A DNA stretch of 64,000 nucleotides, from positions 930,001 through 994,000 of the forward strand of contig NZ_WLYK01000001.1 of the NCBI RefSeq assembly GCF_009707545.1, written 5' to 3'. This document shows, in pieces, positions 47,589 to 56,152 of this stretch; the first letter of the stretch is position 1, and each line of letters starts with the position of its first letter. The stretch comes from Nakamurella alba. GTDB taxonomy: Bacteria > Actinomycetota > Actinomycetes > Mycobacteriales > Nakamurellaceae. Made by a program: the position numbers and the translations under genes. A model generated the notes under the pieces. That model saw nothing but the letters and a program-made list of their open reading frames with translations. It ran no database searches and was not told the origin of the DNA.

Positions 47589-48329
47589 ATGGCCACCACC
47601 TTCATCACCGGGACGACCACCTTCGCGGACCCGACCTTCGCGGACCCGACCGGCTACGGCCACGGCGCCGGTCCGTCGTCGCCGGTCCCCGGGCGCGTCC
47701 GGCGGCACAGCCCGGCCGGTGCGCTCGGCGACCTGGTGTACTGCCTGGTCGGGCTGGCCCCGGCGATCTTCTTCTTCGTCGTCCCGGTCACCCTGCTCGC
47801 GGTGGGCATCGGCACCGCGGTGATCTACGTCGGCCTCCCGGTGCTGGCCGCCGGCCTGCTGGTGGCCAGGGCGGGTGGGCTCGCGCAACTCGCGCTGGGC
47901 CGGTCGCTGCTCGGCCTGCCGCTGTCCGGTCCGGCGCCGATCGTCCGGCGCGGCACCGGGCCGATCGGCCGGCTGACGGGCGTGCTCGCCGACCCCGGCT
48001 GCTGGAAAGCGTTTCTCTACCACTGCTTCTCGATCGCCTTCGCGCCGCTGCGTTTCGGTGTCGCGATCGGCCTGTACGCCTACGGGGTGGGCGCCGTGAC
48101 CTACCCGTTCTGGCGCGGGTGGCTGCCCGAGCAGGTCGCCGACGACGGTTCCGTGCACCGCGCCGCCCAGTGGGGTCACGACTTCTACCTCGACACGGTG
48201 CCGCGGATGGCGCTGCTGATGGCGATCGGGATCGGCGTGCTGTGGATCGCACCCCGGGTGGTACGGGCCCTGGTGACCGTCGACCGGCTGCTGATCACCG
48301 GCCTGCTGGCCGGCCCCGGACGCTCCTGA
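47589..48329 (+). CDS. Stand-alone 'sensor domain' membrane protein
   Basis: 246 residues. A Thr/Gly/Pro-rich N-terminus with a doubled FADPT is followed by four or more hydrophobic segments (LGDLVYCLVGLAPAIFFFVV and on) and GRSLLGLPL, matching the N-terminal sensor domain found in many actinobacterial histidine kinases and PspC-like proteins. No kinase or HTH domain follows, so it is a sensor fold without an output. ATG 47589 with GGGAGGG upstream. Function unknown. Confidence 0.7.
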   Translation: MATTFITGTTTFADPTFADPTGYGHGAGPSSPVPGRVRRHSPAGALGDLVYCLVGLAPAIFFFVVPVTLLAVGIGTAVIYVGLPVLAAGLLVARAGGLAQLALGRSLLGLPLSGPAPIVRRGTGPIGRLTGVLADPGCWKAFLYHCFSIAFAPLRFGVAIGLYAYGVGAVTYPFWRGWLPEQVADDGSVHRAAQWGHDFYLDTVPRMALLMAIGIGVLWIAPRVVRALVTVDRLLITGLLAGPGRS

Positions 48330-48371
48330 CGCACCCGCGGACTGCTCGGTCGAACCGGTTAGGGTGGGCTC

Positions 48372-48677
48372 ATGTCCGTGGTGAAGATCAACGCGATCGA
48401 GGTCCCCGAGGGCGCCGGCCCCGAATTGGAGAAGCGGTTCGCCGCCCGTCTGGGCGCGGTCGACAATGCCCCCGGGTTCGAGGAGTTCTGCCTGCTGCGC
48501 CCGACGGCGGGGGAGAGCCGGTACTTCGTGTACACCCGGTGGGCGACCGAGGAGGACTTCCAGGCCTGGTCGAACGGCAGCGCCCGGGAGGCGCACGCCG
48601 GGGAGCGGGCGCGTCCCGTCGCCACCGGTTCGGCGCTGCTGGAGTTCGAGGTCGTCAGCCGCTCCGGCAAGGGCTGA
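48372..48677 (+). CDS. mhuD: MhuD-type heme-degrading monooxygenase
   Basis: 101 residues, antibiotic-biosynthesis-monooxygenase fold, closely resembling mycobacterial MhuD (Rv3592). The start VVKINAIEVPEGAGPELEKR is nearly the same, and the functional residues N7, W66 and the heme ligand H75 are all at the same positions. MhuD opens heme to mycobilin and frees iron without releasing CO. ATG 48372. It lies apart from the heme synthesis cluster and before two small membrane proteins. Confidence 0.9.
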   Translation: MSVVKINAIEVPEGAGPELEKRFAARLGAVDNAPGFEEFCLLRPTAGESRYFVYTRWATEEDFQAWSNGSAREAHAGERARPVATGSALLEFEVVSRSGKG

Positions 48678-48726
48678 CGACCCCGGGCCGGAGTCGGAAC
48701 GGAGCAGGGCAGGTCGGTTCCTCACC

Positions 48727-48732
48727 TACCCT
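48727..48732 (+). promoter_or_regulatory. Putative leaderless -10 box before the 93-residue membrane protein
   Basis: TACCCT ends six bases before the GTG at 48739. The spacer GGAGGGG could alternatively be a ribosome site lying too close to the start. Confidence 0.3.
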
Positions 48733-48738
48733 GGAGGG

Positions 48739-49020
48739 GTGAGCTTCTCCGATCTGTGGTCCGGCGTGAAGTCCGCGGTCGACTCCGCCGAGTCCTGGAT
48801 CGCCGGGCAGTCCTTCTGGGTGCAGGTGCCGATCGTGCTCGGCGTGCTGATCCCGCTGCTGTTCCTGGTGGCCGGTCTCGTCGACCGGCTGGTGGAGAAG
48901 ATCCTCTGGCCGCACACCCGCCGGGAGGCGCGGCTGGCCGCCACCCACCCGTCGCTGCGCCGCGCCGCCGAGGTGCCGGTGACCGGGACGCCGGAGGAAC
49001 AGGTCGGCCGGTCCGCATGA
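48739..49020 (+). CDS. Small membrane protein, unknown
   Basis: 93 residues, not recognised. A short amphipathic N-terminus (SFSDLWSGVKSAVDSAESW) precedes one membrane helix (about 30-55, VQVPIVLGVLIPLLFLVAGLV) and a basic cytoplasmic tail with WPHTRREARLAATHPS. GTG 48739. It overlaps the next 31-residue gene by four bases and lies upstream of hemW. Its coding pattern matches its neighbours. Confidence 0.65.
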   Translation: MSFSDLWSGVKSAVDSAESWIAGQSFWVQVPIVLGVLIPLLFLVAGLVDRLVEKILWPHTRREARLAATHPSLRRAAEVPVTGTPEEQVGRSA

Positions 49021-49112
49021 GCAAGCCGCTGCCGCAGGTCACCCGTCGCTGGATGAGCATCGCCCTGGTGGCGATGGTCGCCGTCGCCCTGATCGTCGCG
49101 CTCTGGCGCTGA
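49017..49112 (+). CDS. 31-residue single-helix membrane microprotein
   Basis: MSKPLPQVTRRWMSIALVAM and 11 more residues: a basic head and one hydrophobic helix (about 13-30) ending in LWR. The ATG overlaps the previous stop (ATGA) and its own stop lies three bases before the hemW start, so it fills a space with coupled frames on both sides. Not recognised as a family; it may accompany the preceding membrane protein. Confidence 0.6.
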   Translation: MSKPLPQVTRRWMSIALVAMVAVALIVALWR

Positions 49113-49115
49113 GCG

Positions 49116-50333
49116 ATGCCGTCCACCCTGCCCGAGGGGGAACCGGTCCCGCCGGACGGTTCGCTGCCCGACCAGGCCTACGCCGGCGCGGGGGGCCGCA
49201 CCTTGTCCTTCTACCTGCACGTCCCGTTCTGCGCGACGCGGTGCGGGTACTGCGATTTCAACACCTACACGGCGGGCGAGCTCGGCAGCAGCTCCTCGCC
49301 GCAGTCCTGGTACACCGCGGCGCTGGCCGAGATCGAGCTGGCGGCGAAGGTTCTCGGGCCGGACCGGCCGGTGTCGACGGTCTTCGTCGGCGGTGGCACA
49401 CCGTCGCTGGTCGGCGCGGACATGCTGGGCGGACTGCTCGCTGCGGTGCGCGAGAGATTCGGTCTGACATCGGATGTCGAGGTCACCACCGAGGCGAACC
49501 CGGAGTCCACGGATCCGGGGCTGCTGGACGGCCTGCTCGCCGCCGGCTACACCCGGCTGTCGCTGGGTATGCAGTCCACCGCGCCCGGCGTGCTGGCGGT
49601 GCTGGACAGGAAGCACACCCCGGGCCGAGCACTGCAGGTCGTGGCGCAGGCCCGGTCGGCCGGCTTCCGGCACGTGAACCTGGATCTCATCTACGGCGCC
49701 CCCGGCGAGACCGACACCCAGTTCGCCGAGTCACTGGCCGCGGCGACCGGGTCCGGCGCCGACCACGTGTCCGCCTACTCGCTGATCGTCGAGCCGGGCA
49801 CCCGGATGGCGCGGCAGGTGCGCTCCGGGCAGTACGCCGAGACCACCGACGAGGTGCTGGCGGACCGCTACCTGATGGCCGAGAAGGCCATGACGGCAGC
49901 GGGTCTGCACTGGTACGAGGTGTCGAACTGGGCCGCGGACGACCCGGCGCGGTGCCGGCACAACCTGGCCTACTGGCGGGGCGGCGACTGGTGGGGGATC
50001 GGGCCGGGCGCGCACTCCCATGTCGGCGGGGTCCGCTGGTGGAACGTCAAGCACCCGCACGCGTACGCCACCGCGCTCGCGGCCGGACGTTCGCCGGCGC
50101 ACTCGCGCGAGGTGCTCGACGACGCGGCCCGCCGGACCGAGGACATCCTGCTCCGGCTGCGGCTGGCCGAGGGGCTGCCGCTGGACGTGCTGGACGACGC
50201 CGGCCGCGCCGAGGCCGCGACGGCGGTGACCGAGGGACTGCTGGAGCCGGACGCGCTCGCCGCCGGCCGGGCGGTGCTGACGCTGCGCGGGCGGCTGCTG
50301 GCCGACGGCCTGGCCGTGCGGCTGATGCCCTGA
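49116..50333 (+). CDS. hemW: Radical SAM heme chaperone HemW
   Basis: 405 residues. The [4Fe-4S]/SAM motif HVPFCATRCGYCDFNTY has C39, C43 and C46 in CxxxCxxC spacing, followed by VFVGGGTPSL and the HemN C-terminal domain. It lacks the N-terminal residues of true oxygen-independent coproporphyrinogen oxidase and fits HemW, which passes heme to respiratory proteins. ATG 49116. It sits downstream of lepA, as usual. Confidence 0.94.
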   Translation: MPSTLPEGEPVPPDGSLPDQAYAGAGGRTLSFYLHVPFCATRCGYCDFNTYTAGELGSSSSPQSWYTAALAEIELAAKVLGPDRPVSTVFVGGGTPSLVGADMLGGLLAAVRERFGLTSDVEVTTEANPESTDPGLLDGLLAAGYTRLSLGMQSTAPGVLAVLDRKHTPGRALQVVAQARSAGFRHVNLDLIYGAPGETDTQFAESLAAATGSGADHVSAYSLIVEPGTRMARQVRSGQYAETTDEVLADRYLMAEKAMTAAGLHWYEVSNWAADDPARCRHNLAYWRGGDWWGIGPGAHSHVGGVRWWNVKHPHAYATALAAGRSPAHSREVLDDAARRTEDILLRLRLAEGLPLDVLDDAGRAEAATAVTEGLLEPDALAAGRAVLTLRGRLLADGLAVRLMP

Positions 50334-50358
50334 CGGGCTTGCTGTTCTGCAGCCGCGT

Positions 50359-50673
50359 TCAGGTGCCCAGGCCGCGCAGGTGCTCGAGATCCAGCACCCG
50401 GACGTGGATCACGGTGCGCTGCTGGAGAGCGGCGCGCAGCGCACGGTGCAGGCCGTCCTCCAGGTAGACGTCGCCGTTCCAGGCGACCGCGTGCGGGAAG
50501 AGGTCCCCGTAGAAGGTGGAGTCCTCGTCGAGCAGGGTGTCCAGCCGGAGTTCGCGCTTGGTGGTGACCAGTTCGTCCAACCGGATCTGCCGGGGCGGGA
50601 TCCGTGCCCAGTCCCGCATGGACAGTCCGTGGTCGGGGTAGGGACGCCCCGCGCGCACGTCCTTGAAGATCAT
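50359..50673 (-). CDS. Conserved actinobacterial hypothetical protein (ParB/Srx-like)
   Basis: 104 residues, start MIFKDVRAGRPYPDHGLSMR. The stretch IRLDELVTTKRELRLDTLLD and VYLEDGLHRALRAALQQR recall the nucleotide-binding core of the ParB/sulfiredoxin fold (the DGxHR motif). No HTH or partitioning partner exists nearby. Function not known; database labels as VapB antitoxin for such proteins are not backed by any toxin gene here. ATG at 50673. Confidence 0.6.
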   Translation of the reverse strand: MIFKDVRAGRPYPDHGLSMRDWARIPPRQIRLDELVTTKRELRLDTLLDEDSTFYGDLFPHAVAWNGDVYLEDGLHRALRAALQQRTVIHVRVLDLEHLRGLGT

Positions 50674-50765
50674 CGCGAAGGCCCTCCGGTCGCTCGTGCC
50701 ACCACAGGGTAGCGGAGCGCGACGACCGGAAAAGGTGACGCCGGGAACGGATCCGGCACTCCGGG

Positions 50766-51653
50766 TCAGCGGGCGGCGCTGTCGGCCACCGATCCGATGT
50801 CGTCGGTGAGCTGCCGCCACAAGGCCTCCGGCAGCTCGTGACCCATGCCGGCCACCTCCACGTAGCGGGACCCGGGGATCGCCGCAGCGGTCGCCCGGCC
50901 ACCTGAGACGTCGATCAACGGATCGGCGGCGCCGTGCACCACCAGGGTCGGGATGCGCAGCCGGGACAGTGCGGCGGTGCGGTCCGGGGCGGTGATCACG
51001 GCACAGAGCTGCCGGCTGACGCCGACCGGGTCGTAGCCCCGTCGGTACGCCCAGGCCGCGGAGGCGCGCACCAGCTCCTCGTCGAACGGGAACCCGCCAC
51101 CGCTCAGCGCCCGCTGCATGCCGACGGCCTGCTCGATCCGCTCCTGCTCGGTCCGGACCTGCTTCTGCAGCAGGGTGCGCAGGACCAGCCGGGGCGTCGC
51201 ACCACCGACGCCCCGGGCTCCCGAGGTCGAGCACAGCGAGGTCAGGCTGCGCACCAGGTCCGGCCGCAGCGCCGCGACCGACTGGGAGATCATCCCGCCC
51301 ATCGAGATCCCCACGACGTCGACGCCGCCCGGCGCGAGCCTCTCGACCAGGGCGATCGCGTCCCGCGCCATGTCGCTGATCCGGTAGGCCGGCGCCGCCC
51401 CGGCGAACACCCGCAGCGGGGATCCGGGGAGCCCGTCGAGATGCGTCGACCGGCCGATGTCGCGGTTGTCGAACCGGATCACCCGCCGACCCTGGTCGAC
51501 GAGCATCCGGCAGAACTTCTCCGGCCACGCCACCATCTGGCTGCCCAGGCCCATCACCAGCAGCATCGGCGGGCCGTCCTCCGGACCCATCACCTGGTAG
51601 TTCAACCGGACCGGGCCGATGTCGAGCAGCTGCTCGTCGAGGGTGATGGACAC
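50766..51653 (-). CDS. Alpha/beta-hydrolase
   Basis: 295 residues, cytoplasmic. The nucleophile serine lies in [10 protein letters not shown], the acid in [10 protein letters not shown] and the histidine in [10 protein letters not shown]; the oxyanion region is [10 protein letters not shown]. Related to the actinobacterial esterases and haloperoxidase-like hydrolases whose true substrates are unknown. GTG start at 51653; TAAGTT (51666-51661) ends seven bases upstream and no ribosome site is present, suggesting a leaderless mRNA. Confidence 0.85.
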   Translation of the reverse strand: MSITLDEQLLDIGPVRLNYQVMGPEDGPPMLLVMGLGSQMVAWPEKFCRMLVDQGRRVIRFDNRDIGRSTHLDGLPGSPLRVFAGAAPAYRISDMARDAIALVERLAPGGVDVVGISMGGMISQSVAALRPDLVRSLTSLCSTSGARGVGGATPRLVLRTLLQKQVRTEQERIEQAVGMQRALSGGGFPFDEELVRASAAWAYRRGYDPVGVSRQLCAVITAPDRTAALSRLRIPTLVVHGAADPLIDVSGGRATAAAIPGSRYVEVAGMGHELPEALWRQLTDDIGSVADSAAR

Positions 51654-51762
51654 GCACTCAACTTAGTTCCCGCTGGTCACCGGTGTGCAGGGAGGTCAAC
51701 CGACCGGGTGGCGCACGCCGAACGGCGCGGGCGCCACGGACCCGGTCCCGGGCGACCTACAC

Positions 51763-51789
51763 TTGGCAGACGGAGGTCGTGAGTGCCAA
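51763..51789 (+). promoter_or_regulatory. CIRCE element (HrcA operator)
   Basis: TTGGCAGAC-N9-GAGTGCCAA: 7 of 9 arm bases are complementary and the layout equals CIRCE (TTAGCACTC-N9-GAGTGCTAA). It lies 61 bases before hrcA, overlapping the end of a TACACT -10 box (51758-51763), so HrcA would repress its own operon. Confidence 0.85.
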
Positions 51790-51850
51790 TCGGTGCCCGG
51801 CCGGATGGAGCAGCGGAGCGCGACGGCGAGAACACAGGGAGGTGGGGACG

Positions 51851-52873
51851 ATGTCGGCGGAGGACCGGCGGTTCGAGGTGCTGCGCGCCATCGTGGCCGA
51901 CTACGTCGCCACCCACGAGCCCGTGGGATCGAAGGCGCTGGTGGAGCGGCACAGCCTCGGCGTCTCGCCGGCGACCATCCGCAACGACATGGCCGTGCTG
52001 GAGGACGAGGGCTACATCGCGCAGCCGCACACCTCCGCCGGCCGCATCCCCACCGACAAGGGCTACCGCCTGTTCGTCGACCGGCTGTCCCAGGTCAAGC
52101 CGATGAGCCCCGGCGAGCGCCGGGCGATCCAGTCCTTCCTGGCCGAGAGCGTCGACCTGGACGACGTGCTGCGCCGTTCGGTCCGGCTGCTGGCCCAGCT
52201 CACCCGCCAGGTCGCGGTCGTGCAGTACCCGACGCTGACCCGCTCGGTGGTGCGGCACGTCGAGGTGGTCGCGCTCGGGCCGACCCGACTGCTCCTGGTG
52301 GTCATCGCCGACACCGGCCGGGTGGAGCAGCGGATCGCGGAGACCGGCGAACCGGTCACCGACGAACTGGTCGGCGGCCTGCGCACCCTGCTCGCCGCGA
52401 ACGTCACCGGCCGGCACTTCTCGGAGGCATCCGGCGCGCTCCGCGGCCTGGCCGACCTGGCGCCGCCGGAGCTCCGGCCGACCGTCACCGCGGTCACCGG
52501 GGTGCTGCTGGACGCGCTGGTGGAGCACCCGGGCGAGCGTCTGGTGCTGTCCGGGACCTCGCACGTGACCGGGGCCTGGGCCGACCAGCCCGATTCGCTG
52601 CGCGGGGTGCTGGAGGCGCTGGACGAGCAGGTCACGCTGCTCAAGCTGCTGGCCGTGCTGGAGGCCCCGGACGCGGTGATGGTGTCCATCGGTCGGGAGC
52701 ACGACGACATCAACCTGTCCACGTCGGCGCTGGTCTCGGCCGGCTACGGCAGCAACAACCTGGTGATGGGCGGCCTGGCCGTCGTGGGACCGACCAGGAT
52801 GGACTACCCCGGCACGATGGCCGCGGTGCGGGCGGTCGCCCGCTACGTCGGCGAGATCGTGTCCGGCGGCTGA
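51851..52873 (+). CDS. hrcA: Heat-inducible transcription repressor HrcA
   Basis: 340 residues. N-terminal winged helix (about 1-75, [20 protein letters not shown] and [15 protein letters not shown]), then the GAF-like and dimerisation domains; the end [21 protein letters not shown] is canonical. It represses chaperone genes through CIRCE and needs GroEL to stay folded. ATG 51851 with GGAGGTGGG just upstream. dnaJ follows after 91 bases. Confidence 0.97.
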   Translation: MSAEDRRFEVLRAIVADYVATHEPVGSKALVERHSLGVSPATIRNDMAVLEDEGYIAQPHTSAGRIPTDKGYRLFVDRLSQVKPMSPGERRAIQSFLAESVDLDDVLRRSVRLLAQLTRQVAVVQYPTLTRSVVRHVEVVALGPTRLLLVVIADTGRVEQRIAETGEPVTDELVGGLRTLLAANVTGRHFSEASGALRGLADLAPPELRPTVTAVTGVLLDALVEHPGERLVLSGTSHVTGAWADQPDSLRGVLEALDEQVTLLKLLAVLEAPDAVMVSIGREHDDINLSTSALVSAGYGSNNLVMGGLAVVGPTRMDYPGTMAAVRAVARYVGEIVSGG

Positions 52874-52964
52874 CCGGGCCGGACACGACGGACGGCCCCG
52901 GGCGCGCGACGCACCCGGCCGGGCACGAACCACAAGCGGACGAACGACAAGCGGAGTTGATCAG

Positions 52965-54107
52965 GTGGCACGGGACTACTACGGCCTGCTCGGGGTGGCG
53001 AAGAACGCCGGACCGGACGAGATCAAGCGGGCGTACCGCAAGCTGGCGCGCGAGCTGCACCCGGACGTCAACCCGGACCCGGCCGCGCAGCAGCGGTTCA
53101 AGGACGTCACGGCGGCCTACGAGGTGCTGTCCGACCCGGCCAAGCGGCAGGTCGTCGACCTCGGTGGCGATCCGCTCGCACCCGGCGGTGGCGGTGGTGG
53201 CGGCGGGGATCCGTTCGGCGGAGCCGGTGTCGGACTCGGCGACATCATGGACGCGTTCTTCGGCGGCGGCGGGATGCGCTCCCGCGGGCCGCGCTCCCGG
53301 GTCCGGCCCGGCGACGACGCGCTGATCCCGGTCGAGCTGACCCTCGAGGAGTGCGCGACCGGCGTCGCCAAGGACATCCTGGTCGACACCGCGACGCTGT
53401 GCAGCGTCTGCCACGGTTCCGGCTGTGCGGAGGGCACCAGCCCGGTCACCTGCGACACCTGCAAGGGGGCCGGCGAGATCCAGCAGATCCAGCGGTCGCT
53501 GCTCGGCCAGGTCGTCACCTCCCGCCCCTGCCCGGTCTGCCGCGGCTACGGCGAGGTCATCCCGGAGCCGTGCCGGCAGTGCGGCGGCGACGGTCGGGTG
53601 CGGTCCCGCCGCACCGTCCGGGCGAACATCCCGGCCGGTGTCGGCGACGGCATCCGGGTGCGGCTGGCCGGCCAGGGCGAGGTCGGTCCCGGCGGCGGCG
53701 CCCCGGGTGACCTCTACGTCGAGGTGCGCGAGCTTGCCCACGACCGGTTCACCCGGGAGGGCATCGACCTGCACTGCACCGTCCAGGTGCCGATGACCGC
53801 GGCCGCCCTGGGGACGTCGATGTCGCTGGAGACCCTGCAGTCCGTCGAGGATCTGGACATCCAGCCCGGCACCCAGTCCGGCACCGTCATCTCCCTGCGG
53901 AGCCAGGGCATGCCGCGGCTGCGCGGCAGCGGCACCGGCAACCTGCACGTGCACATCGAGGTCGTCACCCCGACCAAGGTGGAGGGCAGGCAGGCCGAGC
54001 TGCTGCGCGAGCTGGCGACCCTGCGCGGCGAGGAGCAGCCGGAGCTGTCCGCCCGGGCGCACGGCGGCATCTTCTCCCGCATCCGGGATTCGCTCGCGGG
54101 TCGGTGA
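52965..54107 (+). CDS. dnaJ: Chaperone protein DnaJ (HrcA-linked paralogue)
   Basis: 380 residues. J domain with HPD near residue 31, a Gly-rich region (about 70-110), four CxxCxGxG-type zinc repeats (about 145-200, [20 protein letters not shown]) and the substrate-binding C-terminus. It is the HrcA-controlled DnaJ2 type of actinobacteria; a second dnaJ with dnaK-grpE would be expected elsewhere. GTG 52965 with CGGAG upstream. It overlaps rsmE by four bases. Confidence 0.97.
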   Translation: MARDYYGLLGVAKNAGPDEIKRAYRKLARELHPDVNPDPAAQQRFKDVTAAYEVLSDPAKRQVVDLGGDPLAPGGGGGGGGDPFGGAGVGLGDIMDAFFGGGGMRSRGPRSRVRPGDDALIPVELTLEECATGVAKDILVDTATLCSVCHGSGCAEGTSPVTCDTCKGAGEIQQIQRSLLGQVVTSRPCPVCRGYGEVIPEPCRQCGGDGRVRSRRTVRANIPAGVGDGIRVRLAGQGEVGPGGGAPGDLYVEVRELAHDRFTREGIDLHCTVQVPMTAAALGTSMSLETLQSVEDLDIQPGTQSGTVISLRSQGMPRLRGSGTGNLHVHIEVVTPTKVEGRQAELLRELATLRGEEQPELSARAHGGIFSRIRDSLAGR

Positions 54108-54907
54108 CGATCCTGCATCCCGATCCGAGCACGTCCGGTGCCGCAGCGGCTCCGTCGCAGCTGTTCCCGGGCGTGCCGTTCTTCCTGGCCGACCCGTTGC
54201 CGGCACCCGGCCCGGGACACCTCGGCGGTGCCGAGGGCCGGCACGCGGCGACCGTCCGCCGGATGCGGGCCGGTGAACGTCTGGTGCTGACCGACGGCCG
54301 TGGCACTTGGGCGGCGGCCGAGGTGCGCGGTGTCTCCGGTCAGGGCGTCGACCTGCTGGTCGGCGCGCACCGCACGACGGCGGCACCGACCGTCCGGGTC
54401 ACCCTGGTGCAGGCCCTGCCGAAGGGCGAGAGATCCGACCTGGTCGTCGATCTCGCGACCGAGGCGGGCGTCGACGCGCTGGTGCCGTGGGCGGCGCAAC
54501 GCTGTGTCGCGCGGTGGGTCGGCGACAAGGCCGTCAAGGGTGCGGAGAAGTGGCGCACGGTGGCGCGGGAGGCCGCGAAGCAGTCCCGGCGGACCTTCGT
54601 GCCGACCGTCGCCGCACCGGTGGGGTCCGCAGCGGTGGCCGAGCTGATCCGCGCCGCGGACCTGGCCCTGGTGCTGCACGAGGCGGCGACCCACTCGTTG
54701 CCCGCGGTGGAGCTGCCCGCGGCCGGCGAGCTGGTGTTGATCGTCGGCCCGGAGGGCGGGATCTCGCCGGAGGAACTCGAGCTGTTCACCGCCGAGGGTG
54801 CGGTGGCGACCCGGCTGGGACCGGAGGTGCTGCGCACCTCGACCGCGGCCGCCGTGGCGCTGGGCGCCCTCGGCGCACTGACCGACCGCTGGGGGAGCAC
54901 CTCGTGA
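54104..54907 (+). CDS. rsmE: 16S rRNA (uracil-1498-N3)-methyltransferase
   Basis: 267 residues, SPOUT fold. The N-terminal PUA-like part has FFLADPLP and [12 protein letters not shown]; the knot has [23 protein letters not shown] and [14 protein letters not shown] at the end. GTG start overlapping dnaJ. dnaJ-rsmE linkage is typical. It overlaps the following hydrolase gene. Confidence 0.95.
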   Translation: MTILHPDPSTSGAAAAPSQLFPGVPFFLADPLPAPGPGHLGGAEGRHAATVRRMRAGERLVLTDGRGTWAAAEVRGVSGQGVDLLVGAHRTTAAPTVRVTLVQALPKGERSDLVVDLATEAGVDALVPWAAQRCVARWVGDKAVKGAEKWRTVAREAAKQSRRTFVPTVAAPVGSAAVAELIRAADLALVLHEAATHSLPAVELPAAGELVLIVGPEGGISPEELELFTAEGAVATRLGPEVLRTSTAAAVALGALGALTDRWGSTS

Positions 54908-55701
54908 CCGTCACCGGATTGCAGGTGGGGGAGTTCCGCTACGGCCACCACCCCAGCCAGTTCGCCCGGATCTACCTGCCGCCGGGCAACTTCCTGCCTG
55001 TCGCAGTGGTGGTGCACGGCGGGTTCTGGCGCACGAAGCACGGCATCGAGCTGGCCGATCCGCTCGCCGAGGACCTGACGGCCTACGGCGTGGCCGCGGT
55101 CGCGGTCGAGTACCGGCGGGTCGGCGCCGGCGGCGGCTGGCCCACCACGATGGCCGACGTGGCTCGGGCGGTCGACCAGATCGGCACCGTGGGACAGGAT
55201 CTCGCCCAGGGTCGGCTCCGGCTGGACCGGGTGGCGGCGGTCGGTCATTCGGCCGGTGGTCAGCTCGCCACCTGGCTGACCCACCGCCGGACCCTGCGGG
55301 CCGGCACTGCGGGCAGCATCGACAACACCACCCCGTGGATCCCGTTGCGGGGAGCGGTGTCCCAGGCCGGGGTGCTCGACCTGAAGCTGGCCTCCGCCCA
55401 GCATCTCGGCGACGGCGCGGTCGACGACCTGATGGACGGCTCCGGCGGTTCGGTACCGCAGCGTTACCACCACTCGTCCCCGATCGCCCACGTCGGCGAC
55501 GGGGCCAGGGTGGTGTGCGTGCACGGCGAGGACGACGACGTGGTGCCGATCGAGCAGTCGCGCCGCTACGTCGATGCCGCGGTCGCCGCCGGTGACCCGG
55601 CCCGGCTGGTGGCACTGTCCGGGGTGAGCCACATGGATCTGGTGGACCCCGGCCACATCGGCTGGCAGGTCAGCCGGGACTCGCTGCTGCAGCTCATCTG
55701 A
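54904..55701 (+). CDS. Alpha/beta-hydrolase (BD-FAE/esterase-like)
   Basis: 265 residues. VVVHGGFWRTKHG (oxyanion loop), AVEYRRVGAGGGWPTT, the nucleophile VGHSAGGQLATW, aspartate in VHGEDDDVVP and histidine in GVSHMDLVDP fit the BD-FAE/esterase-lipase family. GTG overlapping the rsmE stop. Its last eight bases overlap the convergent ABA4-like gene. In other actinobacteria phoH often follows rsmE here. Confidence 0.85.
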   Translation: MTVTGLQVGEFRYGHHPSQFARIYLPPGNFLPVAVVVHGGFWRTKHGIELADPLAEDLTAYGVAAVAVEYRRVGAGGGWPTTMADVARAVDQIGTVGQDLAQGRLRLDRVAAVGHSAGGQLATWLTHRRTLRAGTAGSIDNTTPWIPLRGAVSQAGVLDLKLASAQHLGDGAVDDLMDGSGGSVPQRYHHSSPIAHVGDGARVVCVHGEDDDVVPIEQSRRYVDAAVAAGDPARLVALSGVSHMDLVDPGHIGWQVSRDSLLQLI

Positions 55702-56152
55702 AAGCTGCTGTGTCGGTGAGCCGGGCCGGGGCGATGCGTGCGGCGCCGGTGGTACGCAGCACCAGGTAGAGCAGCAGGCCGAGCGGCGACAGCACGATGG
55801 TGAACAGCAGCACCGGCGCCATCAGCAGCGGGGACACCCCGCGGCGCCGCGCGTCCCGGTACATCCACGCGCCGATGAGCAGGTCGAAGGCGATGAACTG
55901 GGCCCAGATCGCCGCCGCGCCCTTCGCCGTCCCGAGCAGCTCCCGCAGTCCGTCCAGCGAGGGGCTCGACATGACCGCCCAGAAGTCGCCGAAGTGCGGG
56001 AGCACGACCGTCGCGTAGATGACCAGCGGCGGCAGCGCGATCCACGGCGACCCGACGATCCGCTCGGTCCAGCGCCAGGTCGGCAGCACGATCATCATCA
56101 GCCAGAACGGCACGGCCAGCGGGAATGTCACCGCGAACAGGGTGCCGGTCAC
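55694..56152 (-). CDS. ABA4-like (DUF4281) membrane protein
   Basis: 152 residues. TFPLAVPFWLMMIVLPTW, AAAIWAQFIAFDLLIGAWMY and the RDARRRGVSPLL loop match the ABA4/DUF4281 family, named after a plant protein for neoxanthin formation; bacterial members are of unknown function. Four hydrophobic segments. GTG start overlapping the upstream membrane protein gene. It is the last gene of the MerR cassette. Confidence 0.75.
   Translation of the reverse strand: MTGTLFAVTFPLAVPFWLMMIVLPTWRWTERIVGSPWIALPPLVIYATVVLPHFGDFWAVMSSPSLDGLRELLGTAKGAAAIWAQFIAFDLLIGAWMYRDARRRGVSPLLMAPVLLFTIVLSPLGLLLYLVLRTTGAARIAPARLTDTAAFR

Noticed and set aside
49116-50333. Oxygen-independent coproporphyrinogen oxidase HemN
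   Set aside because: The length, the short N-terminus and the lepA-hrcA neighbourhood fit HemW; HemY and HemQ already supply the oxidative route.
50359-50673. VapB-type antitoxin
   Set aside because: No adjacent toxin gene and no ribbon-helix-helix or AbrB-like start; the DGLHRA motif points to another fold.
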